From: Micromonospora endolithica
GTDB taxonomy: Bacteria > Actinomycetota > Actinomycetes > Mycobacteriales > Micromonosporaceae
Length of the DNA stretch: 64,000 nt
Direction: 5' to 3'
NCBI RefSeq assembly: GCF_003626595.1
Contig: NZ_RBAK01000003.1
Span: 62,001-126,000 of the forward strand
The translations under genes were made by a program, and so were the position numbers. Of this stretch, positions 54,112 through 62,684 are shown piece after piece. The notes under the pieces are model-generated. The model was given only the letters and a program-made list of their open reading frames with translations. It had not been told where the DNA came from and searched no databases. The stretch's first letter is position 1. Every line of letters starts with the position of its first letter.

Positions 54112-56511
54112 GTGCAGCCCATCGCCGATCGACCACCGACCGCGCCGGCGACGCCGGGCGACGAACGCTGGCGGATCCGGCGTACGGCCGACGACCTGGA
54201 GCGGATCGGCGAGATCGAATCGATCTTCGCGTTGTCCAACGGGTGGGTGGGCTGGCGTGGCGCCCTCGACGAGGGCCGGCCCTACGGGATGCCCGGCACC
54301 TACCTCAACGGACTGTACGAGCGGCGGGAACTCAGCTATCCCGAGGACGGGTACGCCTTCCCGCAGGAGAGCGACACCGTGGTCAGCGCGCCCAACGCGG
54401 CCCTGGTCCGGCTGTGGGTGGCCGGCGAGCCGCTGGACCTGCGCACCGGCACCGTCCGGGCGCACGACCGGGTGCTCGACCTGCGCGCCGGCACGGTGGA
54501 ACGGCTCACCGAGTGGATCTCCCCGGCCGGGCACGGCGTACGCGTGCGCAGCACCCGCCTGGTGTCGCTGCCCCGGCGTCCGATCGCCGCCGTCCGGTGG
54601 AGCGTCGAAGCACTGGACGCGCCGGTGGAGGTCCGGGTCTGCGCCGACCTGCTGGCCAACGAGCGGGTGCCCGAGCGCGGCGACGACCCGCGGGCCGCGT
54701 CGGTGCTCACCGACCCGCTGACCGCCGAGTACCGCCACTCCGAGGGGCACGACGGCGTGCTGGTGCACCGCACCGGCCGCAGCGGGCAGCGGGTCGCGGT
54801 GGCGGTCGCGCACCTCGTGGACGCCCCGGACGGCTTCGCCGACGGGGTGGACTGCGCACCGGACCGGCTGCGCCTGTCGGTGTCCGGGACGCTGCGGCCG
54901 GAGCGGCGGCTGGAACTGACCCGGTTCGCCGCGTACGAGTGCACGCCGGTCGACGGCGCGTCCCCGCAGGACCTGGCCGGTCAGGTCGTCGCAGAGGCCG
55001 ACGCGGCCCGCGCGGACGGATTCGACGCCCTGCTCGCCGCGCAGCGGGCCACCCTGGACGCCGCCTGGGAGACGGCCGACGTGGTGCTCGACGGCGACGA
55101 CGAACTCCAGCAGGCGACCCGGTTCGCGATGTTCCATCTGATCCAGGCCGGTCGCGCGGACGGCGACCGGACCATTCCGGCGAAGGGGCTGACCGGCAAC
55201 GGTTATGACGGCCACGTCCTCTGGGACACCGAGGGCTACGTGCTGCCGGTGCTCACGTACGTGGCTCCGGAACTGGCCCGGTCGGCGCTGCGGTGGCGGT
55301 ACGCGCACCTGCCGCAGGCGCGCGAGCGGGCGGCGGAGCTGCGGCTGCCCGGCGCCACCTTCCCGTGGCGGACGATCGGCGGCGAGGAGTGCTCCGGGTA
55401 CTGGCCGGCCGGCACCGCCGGACTGCACGTCAACGCCGACATCGCCGACGCGGTGCTGCGCTACGTGGCGGCGACCGGCGACCGGGAGTTCCTCGCCGGG
55501 CCGGGGGTGGAGATGCTGGTGGAGACCGCGCGGCTCTGGCACGGGTTCGGGCACTGGTCCGACACCGGCGCCTTCCACCTGCACGGGGTCACCGGCCCGG
55601 ACGAGTACGCCGCGCTCGTCGACGACAACGTCTTCACCAACCTGATGGCCCGGCGCAACCTGCGCGGCGCCGCCGACGCCGTCGAGCGGCACCCCGAGGC
55701 GGCGGCCCGGCTCGGGGTCGACCCGGCCGAGGTGGCCGGTTGGCGGGCCGCCGCCGACGCGGTCTTCCTCCCGTACGACCGCAAGCTCGACGTGCACCAG
55801 CAGACCGCCGGTTTCACCCACCAGCCCGAGTGGGACTTCGCGAACACCGGCGAGGACGACTACCCGCTGCTGCTGCACTTCCCCTACCTGGAGCTGTACC
55901 GCAAGCAGGTGGTGAAGCAGGCCGACCTGGTGCTGGCCATGCAGCGCTGCCCCGGCGAGTTCACCGCCGACGAGAAGGCCCGCAACTTCGCCTACTACGA
56001 GGCCCGGACGGTCCGCGACTCCTCGTTGTCGGCCTCCCCGCAGGCGGTCATCGCCGCCGAGGTCGGTCACCTGGACCTGGCGTACGACCTGTTCGCCGAG
56101 GCGGTCCTGCACGACCTCGCGGACCTCGGCGACAAGACGTCCGACGGCCTGCACCTGGCGGCCCTGGGCGGGGCGTGGCTGGCCCTGGTGCAGGGCTTCG
56201 GCGGGATGCGCGACGACCGGGCGGTGCTCTCCTTCGACCCCCGGCTGCCCCGGCAGATCAACCGGCTGGTGTTCCACCTGCGCTGGCACTCGCACCGGCT
56301 GCGGGTGACCCTCACCCCGGACGAGGCCCGCTACGAGCTGCCCGACGCCGACCCGGACACCGGCATCGAGGTGTGGCACCACGGCGAGCGGATCCGGGTG
56401 ACCGGCGCGGAGCCGGTGACCCGCCCGATGCCGCCGGTCCCCGACCCGGGCCCGGAACCCCCGTCCCCGCCCGGCCGCCGCCCCCAGGTGAAAGGAAGGG
56501 CACCTTCTTAA
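54112..56511 (+). CDS. GH65 family glycoside phosphorylase/hydrolase
   Basis: 799 aa. N-terminal beta-sandwich (ALSNGWVGWRGALDEG, PGTYLNGLYERRELSY), linker, (alpha/alpha)6 catalytic domain with GLTGNGYDGHVLWDTEGYVLPVL and the general-acid Glu in HGVTGPDEYAALVDDN, and the phosphate loop region YYEARTVRDSSLSASPQAVIAAE. Family activities include trehalose, maltose, kojibiose phosphorylases; substrate not assignable. GTG at 54112 follows AGGAGG. The last residues (KGRAPS) and stop codon come from the doublet repeat at 56490, like the MaoC gene. Confidence 0.92.
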   Translation: MQPIADRPPTAPATPGDERWRIRRTADDLERIGEIESIFALSNGWVGWRGALDEGRPYGMPGTYLNGLYERRELSYPEDGYAFPQESDTVVSAPNAALVRLWVAGEPLDLRTGTVRAHDRVLDLRAGTVERLTEWISPAGHGVRVRSTRLVSLPRRPIAAVRWSVEALDAPVEVRVCADLLANERVPERGDDPRAASVLTDPLTAEYRHSEGHDGVLVHRTGRSGQRVAVAVAHLVDAPDGFADGVDCAPDRLRLSVSGTLRPERRLELTRFAAYECTPVDGASPQDLAGQVVAEADAARADGFDALLAAQRATLDAAWETADVVLDGDDELQQATRFAMFHLIQAGRADGDRTIPAKGLTGNGYDGHVLWDTEGYVLPVLTYVAPELARSALRWRYAHLPQARERAAELRLPGATFPWRTIGGEECSGYWPAGTAGLHVNADIADAVLRYVAATGDREFLAGPGVEMLVETARLWHGFGHWSDTGAFHLHGVTGPDEYAALVDDNVFTNLMARRNLRGAADAVERHPEAAARLGVDPAEVAGWRAAADAVFLPYDRKLDVHQQTAGFTHQPEWDFANTGEDDYPLLLHFPYLELYRKQVVKQADLVLAMQRCPGEFTADEKARNFAYYEARTVRDSSLSASPQAVIAAEVGHLDLAYDLFAEAVLHDLADLGDKTSDGLHLAALGGAWLALVQGFGGMRDDRAVLSFDPRLPRQINRLVFHLRWHSHRLRVTLTPDEARYELPDADPDTGIEVWHHGERIRVTGAEPVTRPMPPVPDPGPEPPSPPGRRPQVKGRAPS

Positions 56512-56543
56512 CGCCTCCGGTAGAGGAAGGGCCCCTTATTAAC
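56490..56543. repeat. 31-bp doublet repeat, copy 4 (inverted)
   Basis: The reverse complement of the other copies: TTAAC ends at 56512 and 56543, 31 bp apart. The first unit is read in frame by the GH65 gene and ends it. Confidence 0.9.
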
Positions 56544-56582
56544 ACGCGCGATCGCAGGAGCCGACGCGGCTAGGGTGGCCCG

Positions 56583-57074
56583 GTGCCCGACCTCCAGCCG
56601 CTCGCCGCGCACCACGCCGACGCCCTGCTCGCGTTCGAGCGGGAGAACCGGGCGTGGTTCGCGCGCGCGGTGCCGGACCGGGGCGACGACTACTTCACCG
56701 GCTTCGCCGCGCGGCACGCCGCGTTGCTCGCCGAGCAGGCGACCGGCGGATGCCGCTTCCACCTGCTGCTCGACGACGACGGCACGGTCCTGGGCCGGTT
56801 CAACCTGGTCGACATCGCGGACGGAGCGGCCGAGCTGGGCTACCGGGTCGCCGAGCGCGCCGCCGGGCGCGGGCTCGCCACCGAGGGCGTACGCCGGACC
56901 TGCGCACTGGCCCGAGCCGGGTACGGCCTGACCCGGCTGACCGCCGAGACCACCCTGGACAACCCCGCCTCCCGGGCGGTGCTGCGGCGGACCGGCTTCG
57001 TAGCGGTCGGCCCGGTGTCACTCGACGGGCGCCCCGGGCTGCGGCACGTTCGTGACCTGACCGCCGACGACTGA
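56583..57074 (+). CDS. GNAT family N-acetyltransferase (RimJ-like)
   Basis: 163 aa. Features of the ribosomal-protein-alanine acetyltransferase-like GNATs: FERENRAWFARAVPDRGDDYFTGF, VLGRFNLVDIADGAAELGYRVAERAAGRGLATEGVRR (acetyl-CoA loop A-G-R-G-x-A) and LDNPASRAVLRRTGF. Substrate unknown. GTG at 56583 lies 6 nt after TAGGGT (56571-56576), probably leaderless. Its last 57 nt overlap a convergent gene. Confidence 0.88.
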   Translation: MPDLQPLAAHHADALLAFERENRAWFARAVPDRGDDYFTGFAARHAALLAEQATGGCRFHLLLDDDGTVLGRFNLVDIADGAAELGYRVAERAAGRGLATEGVRRTCALARAGYGLTRLTAETTLDNPASRAVLRRTGFVAVGPVSLDGRPGLRHVRDLTADD

Positions 57075-57524
57075 CGCCCCGGACATCCGCTGCCGGATCT
57101 CCTCCAGCGCTTCGACGGCGTACGCCCAGTTGTGGCACTTGAAGCTGCGCAACCCTTCGATCGGGGTACGACAGTCGGCGCAGTTGACCCCGGCGATGGC
57201 CGCCGGCACCTCGGTGTTGACGTACTTGCGCTCGCCGAGGATCACGGTCGCGATCATCATCCGGTCGTGCACGCCGGACAGCGCCGAGGACACGATGTCG
57301 TACCAGGTCACCCGGCGACCGCACTTCGGGCAGTCCGGGTCGTCGCCGCTGACCCAGAGCGGGGCGCCGATGCTGCGCAGCGGTATGCCGAGAAGTTTCT
57401 CGATGCGGCGTACGTCCGACTCGGGCGTCGTCCAGCGGTGCCGCCCGGGTAGGGAGGCGGGTGAGTCGTACACGGCGCGGAACAGGACCGGGTCGACCTC
57501 CACGGTCTTGCGCTGACTGGTCAT
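57018..57524 (-). CDS. zinc-ribbon-like hypothetical protein
   Basis: 168 aa. Two CxxC pairs, CPKC (about residue 65) and CADC (about 115), plus a lone Cys/His in FKCHNW, suggest a zinc site. Between them is a helix-rich stretch (WYDIVSSALSGVHDRMMIATVILGERKYVN). No signal peptide. ATG at 57524 follows GAGGAGGC. The 3' end runs 57 nt into the opposite-strand acetyltransferase gene. Family not recognised; conserved-looking in part. Confidence 0.72.
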   Translation of the reverse strand: MTSQRKTVEVDPVLFRAVYDSPASLPGRHRWTTPESDVRRIEKLLGIPLRSIGAPLWVSGDDPDCPKCGRRVTWYDIVSSALSGVHDRMMIATVILGERKYVNTEVPAAIAGVNCADCRTPIEGLRSFKCHNWAYAVEALEEIRQRMSGASVVGGQVTNVPQPGAPVE

Positions 57525-57758
57525 CGACGTGCCTCCTCGGTCCGGGGTTCCACCGTCGCCGCGGCTGACGGCCGGCTTCAACCGGATCAACGACACGGCC
57601 GGCCGGGGGTGGTCGTGCCGGTCGCCGGTTCCGGCCGATCGGGAAGGGGACTGCGGGACAGAGACCGGACTGCCATCATGGTGACCGCCCTGACCGCCGT
57701 TCACCGGCCGTCGGGCACCGCCGTGGACCGTCCGCGGCAACGGGGAACGGGGAGATCA

Positions 57759-58688
57759 ATGCGTTACGCAAGGTCCACTGTGCTTGGCGCTGCGCTGGGT
57801 GTGATCGCCGCGACGGCGCTGGCCGTGGCCCCGGTCCAGGCCGCACCGGCCGCCGCCGAATCGACCGCCAGCGTCGCCGACCGGCTCGTCCTGGAGCCGA
57901 CCGAGCGGGGCTACCGGGGGTCGCTGGAGGCCGAGGTGACCTACCAGGGGTCGGAGCCCGGCCGGGCCAGGTACGTCATCACCGAGCCGGTGCCGCACTC
58001 GTACGTGAACCTGGAATGGGGTATCTCCTGCTACAGCGGCGGGACGGCTCTGCCGGACGGCCGGATCCGGGTCGAGTGCGACGTCCCGGGCGGGGAACTC
58101 CAGCCGGGGGAGCGCCGGGCCTTCACCATCGATTTCGAGGTCCTGACCAAGGTCCAGCCGTACGCCATGAAGGCGGTGAACGGGCGGCTGGCCGTCAAGG
58201 TGGACGGCACCACCGTCACCAACGAGTCGTTCCGGACCCGCTTCCGGTCGTCGACCGGTTCGCTGCGTGACCCCCAGCCGTACGTCCGGGACACCGAGTC
58301 CGACGCGACCCTCACGTCGGTCGGCGACCTGACGCTGGTCCGCCAGCCGGACGGGGACTTCGTGGGCCGCCTGCCGGTGCGGGTGCGCTACAACGGCGAC
58401 GCTCCGCACTGGAACCTCAACTTCGTCACCTCGGGCCTGCCCGAGGGGGTCTACGAGTCGTACACCGACCCGGCGGACGGCTGCGCCCACTTCTGCGTGC
58501 CGGGCGGCCAGTTCATGGAGGACGAGGAGCGCGACTTCGACGTGATCTTCCTGGCGCCGGCCGGGACGCCGCTCGGCGACCTGGGCGAGGCGGGCCTCGA
58601 GGTGCAGGTCGACTGGGGCAACAGGGCGGACGCCAACCCCGCCGACAACGCCGGTTCGTTCTCGGTCACGGCGGTCGACGCGGCCTGA
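57759..58688 (+). CDS. secreted beta-rich protein, unknown function
   Basis: 309 aa. Signal peptide (MRYARSTVLGAALGVIAATA, cleavage near VQAA). The rest is a tandem of two immunoglobulin-like/CARDB-like halves (about 40-160: VADRLVLEPTERGYRGSLEAEVTYQ; 185-305: DLTLVRQPDGDFVGRLPVRVRYNG) with one Cys pair each (SCYSGG ... VECDVPGG; GCAHFCVPGG). No membrane anchor or sortase signal. ATG at 57759 follows GGGGAG. A perfect 13-bp terminator follows. Confidence 0.75.
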   Translation: MRYARSTVLGAALGVIAATALAVAPVQAAPAAAESTASVADRLVLEPTERGYRGSLEAEVTYQGSEPGRARYVITEPVPHSYVNLEWGISCYSGGTALPDGRIRVECDVPGGELQPGERRAFTIDFEVLTKVQPYAMKAVNGRLAVKVDGTTVTNESFRTRFRSSTGSLRDPQPYVRDTESDATLTSVGDLTLVRQPDGDFVGRLPVRVRYNGDAPHWNLNFVTSGLPEGVYESYTDPADGCAHFCVPGGQFMEDEERDFDVIFLAPAGTPLGDLGEAGLEVQVDWGNRADANPADNAGSFSVTAVDAA

Positions 58689-58700
58689 CCGGCAACCGCA

Positions 58701-58734
58701 CGAGGCCCCGTCCGCAGTGGTGGACGGGGCCTCG
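58701..58734 (+). terminator. terminator after the secreted-protein gene
   Basis: Perfect 13-bp arms CGAGGCCCCGTCC (58701-58713) and GGACGGGGCCTCG (58722-58734), 8-nt loop, 12 nt after the stop; convergent with the TetR gene. Confidence 0.85.
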
Positions 58735-58768
58735 TCGCGTTCGCGGGATCGGTGGTGTTCTGGACGGT

Positions 58769-59338
58769 TCAGTCCGGCGGCCAGGTGGTCAGGACGGCGT
58801 CGAGGGCGTCCAGCGACAGCCGCCAGGAGTCGTCCGCCGTACGCGGATGATGCCGGAACCCGCCGGCGCGCTCCAGACTGACGTAGCCGTGCAGGGTGCT
58901 GTGCAGGAAGCGCACCGCGTCCGTCTGGGCGGGTTCGGTCAGCGCGTAGCCTCGGAGGATCGCCCGGGTCAGCTCGGCGTGCCGGCGTGCCGCGCTGCCG
59001 GCCGGCGACTCCGGGTCGATCTCGATCTGGGCGGCGGCGTACCGCCCCGGGTGGCGCCTGGCGTAGTCGCGGTAGGCGTTTGCGAAGGCCACCAGCGCGT
59101 CCTTGCCGGCGCGACCGGCCAGGGCCTCCGCCACCCGGTCGGCCAGCTCGGTCAGGGCCAGCGCCGCCAGCCTCATCCGCAGGTCCTGCACGTTCCGGAC
59201 GTGCGAATAGAGGCTCGCGTCCCGTACGTCCAGGCGGCGGGCGAGCGCCGAAACGGTCAACTGGTCGAATCCCACCTCGTCCGCCAGGTCCGCCGCGGCG
59301 TGGACCAGGCGTTCGACGGTCACTTTTTCGCGTACCAC
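58769..59338 (-). CDS. TetR family regulator
   Basis: 189 aa. N-terminal helix-turn-helix ERLVHAAADLADEVGFDQLTVSALARRLDVRDASLYSHVRN, then an all-alpha ligand domain with a TetR_C_33-like pattern (DALVAFANAYRDYARRHPGRYAAAQ, RAILRGYALTEPAQTDAVRFLHSTLHGYVSLE). ATG at 59338. Divergent from the FBP gene; the inverted repeat CCTAG-N5-CTAGG in between is its likely operator, so it would control itself and probably the neighbour. Confidence 0.9.
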   Translation of the reverse strand: MVREKVTVERLVHAAADLADEVGFDQLTVSALARRLDVRDASLYSHVRNVQDLRMRLAALALTELADRVAEALAGRAGKDALVAFANAYRDYARRHPGRYAAAQIEIDPESPAGSAARRHAELTRAILRGYALTEPAQTDAVRFLHSTLHGYVSLERAGGFRHHPRTADDSWRLSLDALDAVLTTWPPD

Positions 59339-59349
59339 ATGCCCTCCTA

Positions 59350-59364
59350 CCTAGGACCTCTAGG
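59350..59364. promoter_or_regulatory. probable TetR operator
   Basis: CCTAG-GACCT-CTAGG, perfect 5-bp arms, 12 nt upstream of the TetR gene and 50 nt from the divergent FBP gene. The FBP gene has TAGCTT at 59403-59408, 6 nt before its ATG. Confidence 0.55.
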
Positions 59365-59414
59365 CTAACGCATAGTTGTTTGCACCTCCAGCCTGGGCGA
59401 GCTAGCTTGAGGAC

Positions 59415-59912
59415 ATGGTTCCTTTGACCGAGCACGACATCCGCGCGTCATTCGTCAACTGCACGAAGGGCGAGACGAAGCGCCTGGCCCTGCCCCGGGA
59501 CCTGACCGAACGCCCCTGGGCCGACCTGGACTTCCTCGGCTGGCAGGACCCCGCCGCACCCCAGCGGGCCTACCTCGTCGTCGAGTCCGACCAGGGGCCG
59601 GTGGGGGTGGCGCTGCGACTGGCGGCACCTTCCGCCGGGCGGGCCCGGCGCAGCATGTGCTCGCTGTGCCTGACCAACCACTCCGGTGACGGGGTGTCGC
59701 TGATGACCGCCCGCAAGGCGGGGCCGGCCGGGCAGCAGGGCAACTCGGTGGGTGTCTACATCTGCACCGACCTCGCCTGCTCGCTCTACCTGCGGGGCCG
59801 GAAACAGACCGGCCTCGGCGGTCGACTCCACGAGTCGATCACGCTGGCCGAGAAGATCGACCGGACCCGGACCAACCTGGCGGGCTTCCTGGACAAGGTG
59901 GTCACGGGCTGA
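59415..59912 (+). CDS. FBP domain treble-clef zinc protein (EF-G-binding FusB/FusC type)
   Basis: 165 aa. Pattern of actinobacterial FBP proteins: LTEHDIRASFVNCTKGETKRLALP, LDFLGWQDPAAPQRAYLVV, and the treble-clef zinc site CSLCLTNH ... GVYICTDLACSLYLRG. FusB-class proteins bind EF-G and rescue it from fusidic acid. Whether this member confers resistance is not evident. ATG at 59415 sits 6 nt after TAGCTT. It probably belongs to the TetR regulon. Confidence 0.83.
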   Translation: MVPLTEHDIRASFVNCTKGETKRLALPRDLTERPWADLDFLGWQDPAAPQRAYLVVESDQGPVGVALRLAAPSAGRARRSMCSLCLTNHSGDGVSLMTARKAGPAGQQGNSVGVYICTDLACSLYLRGRKQTGLGGRLHESITLAEKIDRTRTNLAGFLDKVVTG

Positions 59913-59925
59913 CGGTGGGCGGGGA

Positions 59926-60702
59926 TCAGGTCGACGAGAAGCCGCCGTCGACGAAGATCGTCTGACCGGTCAGATAGGCGCAGGCGTCGCTCGCCAGGAA
60001 CACCGCCACACCGGTGAAGTCGGCCAGCTCGCTGTTGCGGCCGATCATCGTGCGGCGGGCCATCGCCTCGGTCCGCACCGGATCCCGGAACACCGCCTCG
60101 TTCAGCGGGGTGTGCACGAAGCCCGGGGCGATCGCGTTGACGCACACCCCCCGCGCCGACCACGCCTCGGCCTGGGACCGGGTGAGGGCGGCCAGGGCAG
60201 CCTTGGACACGCCGTACGCCCCGCTGTTGCCGAAGGCCCGCACCGCCTGCTGGGACACCATGTTGATGATCCGGCCCCAACCGTTCGCGGCCATCGCCGG
60301 ACCGAACCGCTGCCCGAGCACGAAGGGCGCGTCGAGGTTGACGCCCATGGTGCGATCCCAGTCGCTCTCGGACAGCTCGTCCAGGTGCGGCCGAAGGTTG
60401 ATGCCGGCGGAGTTGACCAGGATGTCCGGGGCGCCGTGCCGGGCGAGCAACTCGTCGGCCACCCGGTGCAGGTGGGCGCGGTCGCCGAGGTCGGCGCTGA
60501 GCCAGTCGGCCGAGCCACCCGTCGCCCGCAGCGCCTCGGTGGCCGCGCGCAGCCGCTCCGGGCGGCGGGCCACCAGCACCACGTCCGCGCCGGCCCGGCA
60601 GAGTGCGTCCGCGACGGAGCGGCCGATACCCGAACTCCCTCCGGTGACGACGGCCCGGCGTCCCCGCAGGGAGAACAGGCTGTCGATGAAGCCGTCCACC
60701 AC
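59926..60702 (-). CDS. short-chain dehydrogenase/reductase
   Basis: 258 aa classical SDR. Cofactor motif TGGSSGIGRSVAD, Asn in NSAGIN, Ser in NMVSQQAV and catalytic Tyr-Lys in YGVSKAAL; PGFVHTP and the C-terminal GQTIFVDGG are as in gluconate/3-oxoacyl-ACP reductase-like members. Substrate unknown. GTG at 60702 follows GGAGGAG. Convergent with the FBP gene, 14 nt apart; downstream of the Crp-family gene, 84 nt away. Confidence 0.9.
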   Translation of the reverse strand: MVDGFIDSLFSLRGRRAVVTGGSSGIGRSVADALCRAGADVVLVARRPERLRAATEALRATGGSADWLSADLGDRAHLHRVADELLARHGAPDILVNSAGINLRPHLDELSESDWDRTMGVNLDAPFVLGQRFGPAMAANGWGRIINMVSQQAVRAFGNSGAYGVSKAALAALTRSQAEAWSARGVCVNAIAPGFVHTPLNEAVFRDPVRTEAMARRTMIGRNSELADFTGVAVFLASDACAYLTGQTIFVDGGFSST

Positions 60703-60786
60703 CGCACTCCTCCACCTCGACGTACCGCAACCGGACCGTACTCAATCGAGTCGCCCGGTGGGGGCCGGATGTGACAGTGGGTCGGG

Positions 60787-61437
60787 TCAGTCCCCGGCGA
60801 TGGCGTCGAGGCGTGCCCGGTCGGCCACGACGATTCCCCGGTCCGTCAGCGTGACCGCGCCGGCCTGAGCGAGCCGGGCCAGTGCCCGGTTCACCGTGAC
60901 GCGACTGAGGCCGAGTACGCGCGCCAGCTGCTCCTGCGATCCGCGCCAGGCGACCCGCTGTTCCCGGTTCTGCTCGTGCAGCCACCGAGCGACCCGGGCC
61001 ACGGCCGGCATCGTGGCGACCTGGGCCAGCCTCCGTCGGGCGGTCATGGCGTCCCGTGCGAGCTGGCCGAGCACGTGCCCGCGTACCGCCTGTTCCTCCT
61101 CCAGCAGCCGCAGGAAGGCGGCGCGAGGCAGTAGTCGCGCGGAAACCGTGGTCATCGCCAGCAACCCGGTCGAGGGTGGACGACCGTCGAGCACCGCGGG
61201 CTTGTCCACGATCGCCGGAGCGGTCCACCGCTCGGGCCACATCTCGGCCCCGGTGGACCTGACGTGCGTGGCCACCACCGTTCCCGACAGGAGGAACACC
61301 ACGGAGCGCGCCACCGCGCCGGCCGGCCGCAGCACGGCACCCGCGGGGAAGCGCACCAGTCGTGTCTGGCTCGCCAGCGCCTCCAGCGCGGTGGTTGGGA
61401 GAACGCGCAGTGCCGGTACCGAAGCCAGGGAACTCAT
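60787..61437 (-). CDS. Crp/Fnr family transcriptional regulator
   Basis: 216 aa. N-terminal cNMP-binding fold (LRPAGAVARSVVFLLSGTVVATHV, with weak conservation of the nucleotide-binding Arg/Glu, so the effector is uncertain), dimer helix LEEEQAVRGHVLGQLARDAMTARRR, then a Crp-type HTH (GSQEQLARVLGLSRVTVNRALARLAQAGAV). ATG at 61437 abuts a 14-bp palindrome, GTATCA-AC-TGATAC, likely its own site. Divergent from the YciI gene. Confidence 0.88.
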   Translation of the reverse strand: MSSLASVPALRVLPTTALEALASQTRLVRFPAGAVLRPAGAVARSVVFLLSGTVVATHVRSTGAEMWPERWTAPAIVDKPAVLDGRPPSTGLLAMTTVSARLLPRAAFLRLLEEEQAVRGHVLGQLARDAMTARRRLAQVATMPAVARVARWLHEQNREQRVAWRGSQEQLARVLGLSRVTVNRALARLAQAGAVTLTDRGIVVADRARLDAIAGD

Positions 61438-61451
61438 GTATCAACTGATAC
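61438..61451. promoter_or_regulatory. palindrome at the Crp-family gene start
   Basis: GTATCA-AC-TGATAC, perfect 6-bp arms with a 2-bp spacer, immediately upstream of the ATG at 61437 and 35 nt before the divergent YciI start. Confidence 0.5.
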
Positions 61452-61486
61452 CGCGTCCCGCGGTCGCGCGACCCTAGCCTGCCGGA

Positions 61487-61747
61487 ATGTGGATCGTCGA
61501 GTTACGTTTCCTTCCCACCCCCGAGCGTCTGGCGGCACGTCCGGCCCACCGCGACCAGCTGGCTGCCCTGCACACCCAGGGTGTCGTCCGGATGGCCGGG
61601 CCCCTCGCCGACGACACCGGAGCGGTGATCGTCCTGGATGCGCCCGATCGGGAGACCGTCGACGCGATCCTCGCCGCCGACCCCTACTTCGCCACCACCG
61701 GCGTCGACGTCGACGCGGTTCGTCAGTGGCATCCGTTCCTGCGGTAG
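61487..61747 (+). CDS. YciI family protein
   Basis: 86 aa YciI/YCII ferredoxin-like fold: VELRFLPTPERLAARPAHRDQLAALHTQGVVRMAGPL, with the conserved His (HRDQL) and Asp (ADPYF) residues of the putative active site, ending QWHPFLR. Enzymes or adaptors of unknown substrate. ATG at 61487 is 6 nt after TAGCCT, leaderless. Possible target of the divergent Crp-family regulator. Confidence 0.88.
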   Translation: MWIVELRFLPTPERLAARPAHRDQLAALHTQGVVRMAGPLADDTGAVIVLDAPDRETVDAILAADPYFATTGVDVDAVRQWHPFLR

Positions 61748-61803
61748 CCGCGACCGAACGTCAGGGACCACCCGACCGCCCGCGCCACCCTACGATCTGC
61801 CCC

Positions 61804-62508
61804 ATGCGTCGAGTCGCGCCGGTACTGGCCCTCCTGCTCCTGTGCGGTCTGTCCGCCTGCACCTCCGAAGCCGAGCCGGAGGAGGGTGCATCCACCACGT
61901 TGACCGTGCTGCTGGACCCTGACGTGACGACCGCGCAGAAGACCGCGGTGGAGCAGCGGTTGCGCGCGATGCCGAGCGTGGCGGACGTCGTCCTGAAAAC
62001 CCGCGACCAGGCGTACGAGAGGATCCGCGAGGACTCACCGGACCTGCTGGCGGACGTGAAGCCGGAGCACCTGCCGGAGTCCTTCAGCGCGACGGTCACG
62101 GACGCGTCGGTCGCCGAGGCGGTCAATCTGGTGATGGGTACGGTCGCCGGCGTCGAGTGGGTGGGGCTCACGATGGCCGAAGCCGATCCCCTGCCGACCC
62201 GGATCGGGGCGATCGTCCGGCTGGAACCGACGGTCACCGGAGAACAGCGCGCCGCCGTGGAGGAGGCCGTCCGGGCGCTGCCCCACGCGGAATCGGTCGA
62301 GTTCGAGGACCGCGACGCCGCCTACGCGCGACTGCGTGAGCAGTGCCAGGGCAAGGGCGACCTCGCCGCGCAACTGGACTCGCGGATGACCCGCCCTTCA
62401 CTGCGGGTCACACTCGGCATGAAGGGCAGGGGCGAGACCGATCTGCCCGGGATCGGACGTCTCGACGGCGTCGAGGGGCTGCACCTGGTGCCGGTGGCGA
62501 TGCTCTGA
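61804..62508 (+). CDS. lipoprotein with two FtsX-extracellular-domain-like modules
   Basis: 234 aa. Lipobox LSAC (Cys19). Two similar segments follow: 31-120 (LTVLLDPDVTTAQKTAVEQRL, SVADVVLKTRDQAYERIRED, LPESFSATVTDASV) and 130-234 (GAIVRLEPTVTGEQRAAVEEAVRALP, ESVEFEDRDAAYARLREQ, RPSLRVTLGMKGRG). Each has the FtsX ectodomain order: short strand, helix, V-x-x-x-x-x-x-x-A-Y/F-x-x, then L-P-x-S-(F/L)-x-V-x-(L/V). FtsX couples septal hydrolases to FtsE; this copy has no permease. ATG at 61804 lies 7 nt after TACGAT (leaderless). Domain call is by pattern. Confidence 0.72.
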   Translation: MRRVAPVLALLLLCGLSACTSEAEPEEGASTTLTVLLDPDVTTAQKTAVEQRLRAMPSVADVVLKTRDQAYERIREDSPDLLADVKPEHLPESFSATVTDASVAEAVNLVMGTVAGVEWVGLTMAEADPLPTRIGAIVRLEPTVTGEQRAAVEEAVRALPHAESVEFEDRDAAYARLREQCQGKGDLAAQLDSRMTRPSLRVTLGMKGRGETDLPGIGRLDGVEGLHLVPVAML

Positions 62509-62684
62509 GGCGCACCGGCACGTGCGAGAAGGCGGAACGCTACCTGTCCGAGCCGGTCAGCCCGTCCCGGAGCTCGGCCGCCATCTCCTGGGCGGGGCTC
62601 CCCCGACCGGCGGCAGGAGCATTGACGCCGGATCGCATGATGGATGCGCTTCGCACCGCCTCACGTTCCGGATCGGAAGATGAC

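Noticed and set aside
54058..56382. Long open frame antisense to the GH65 gene
   Set aside because: Same shadow effect; no domain signals, while the GH65 frame has all family motifs.
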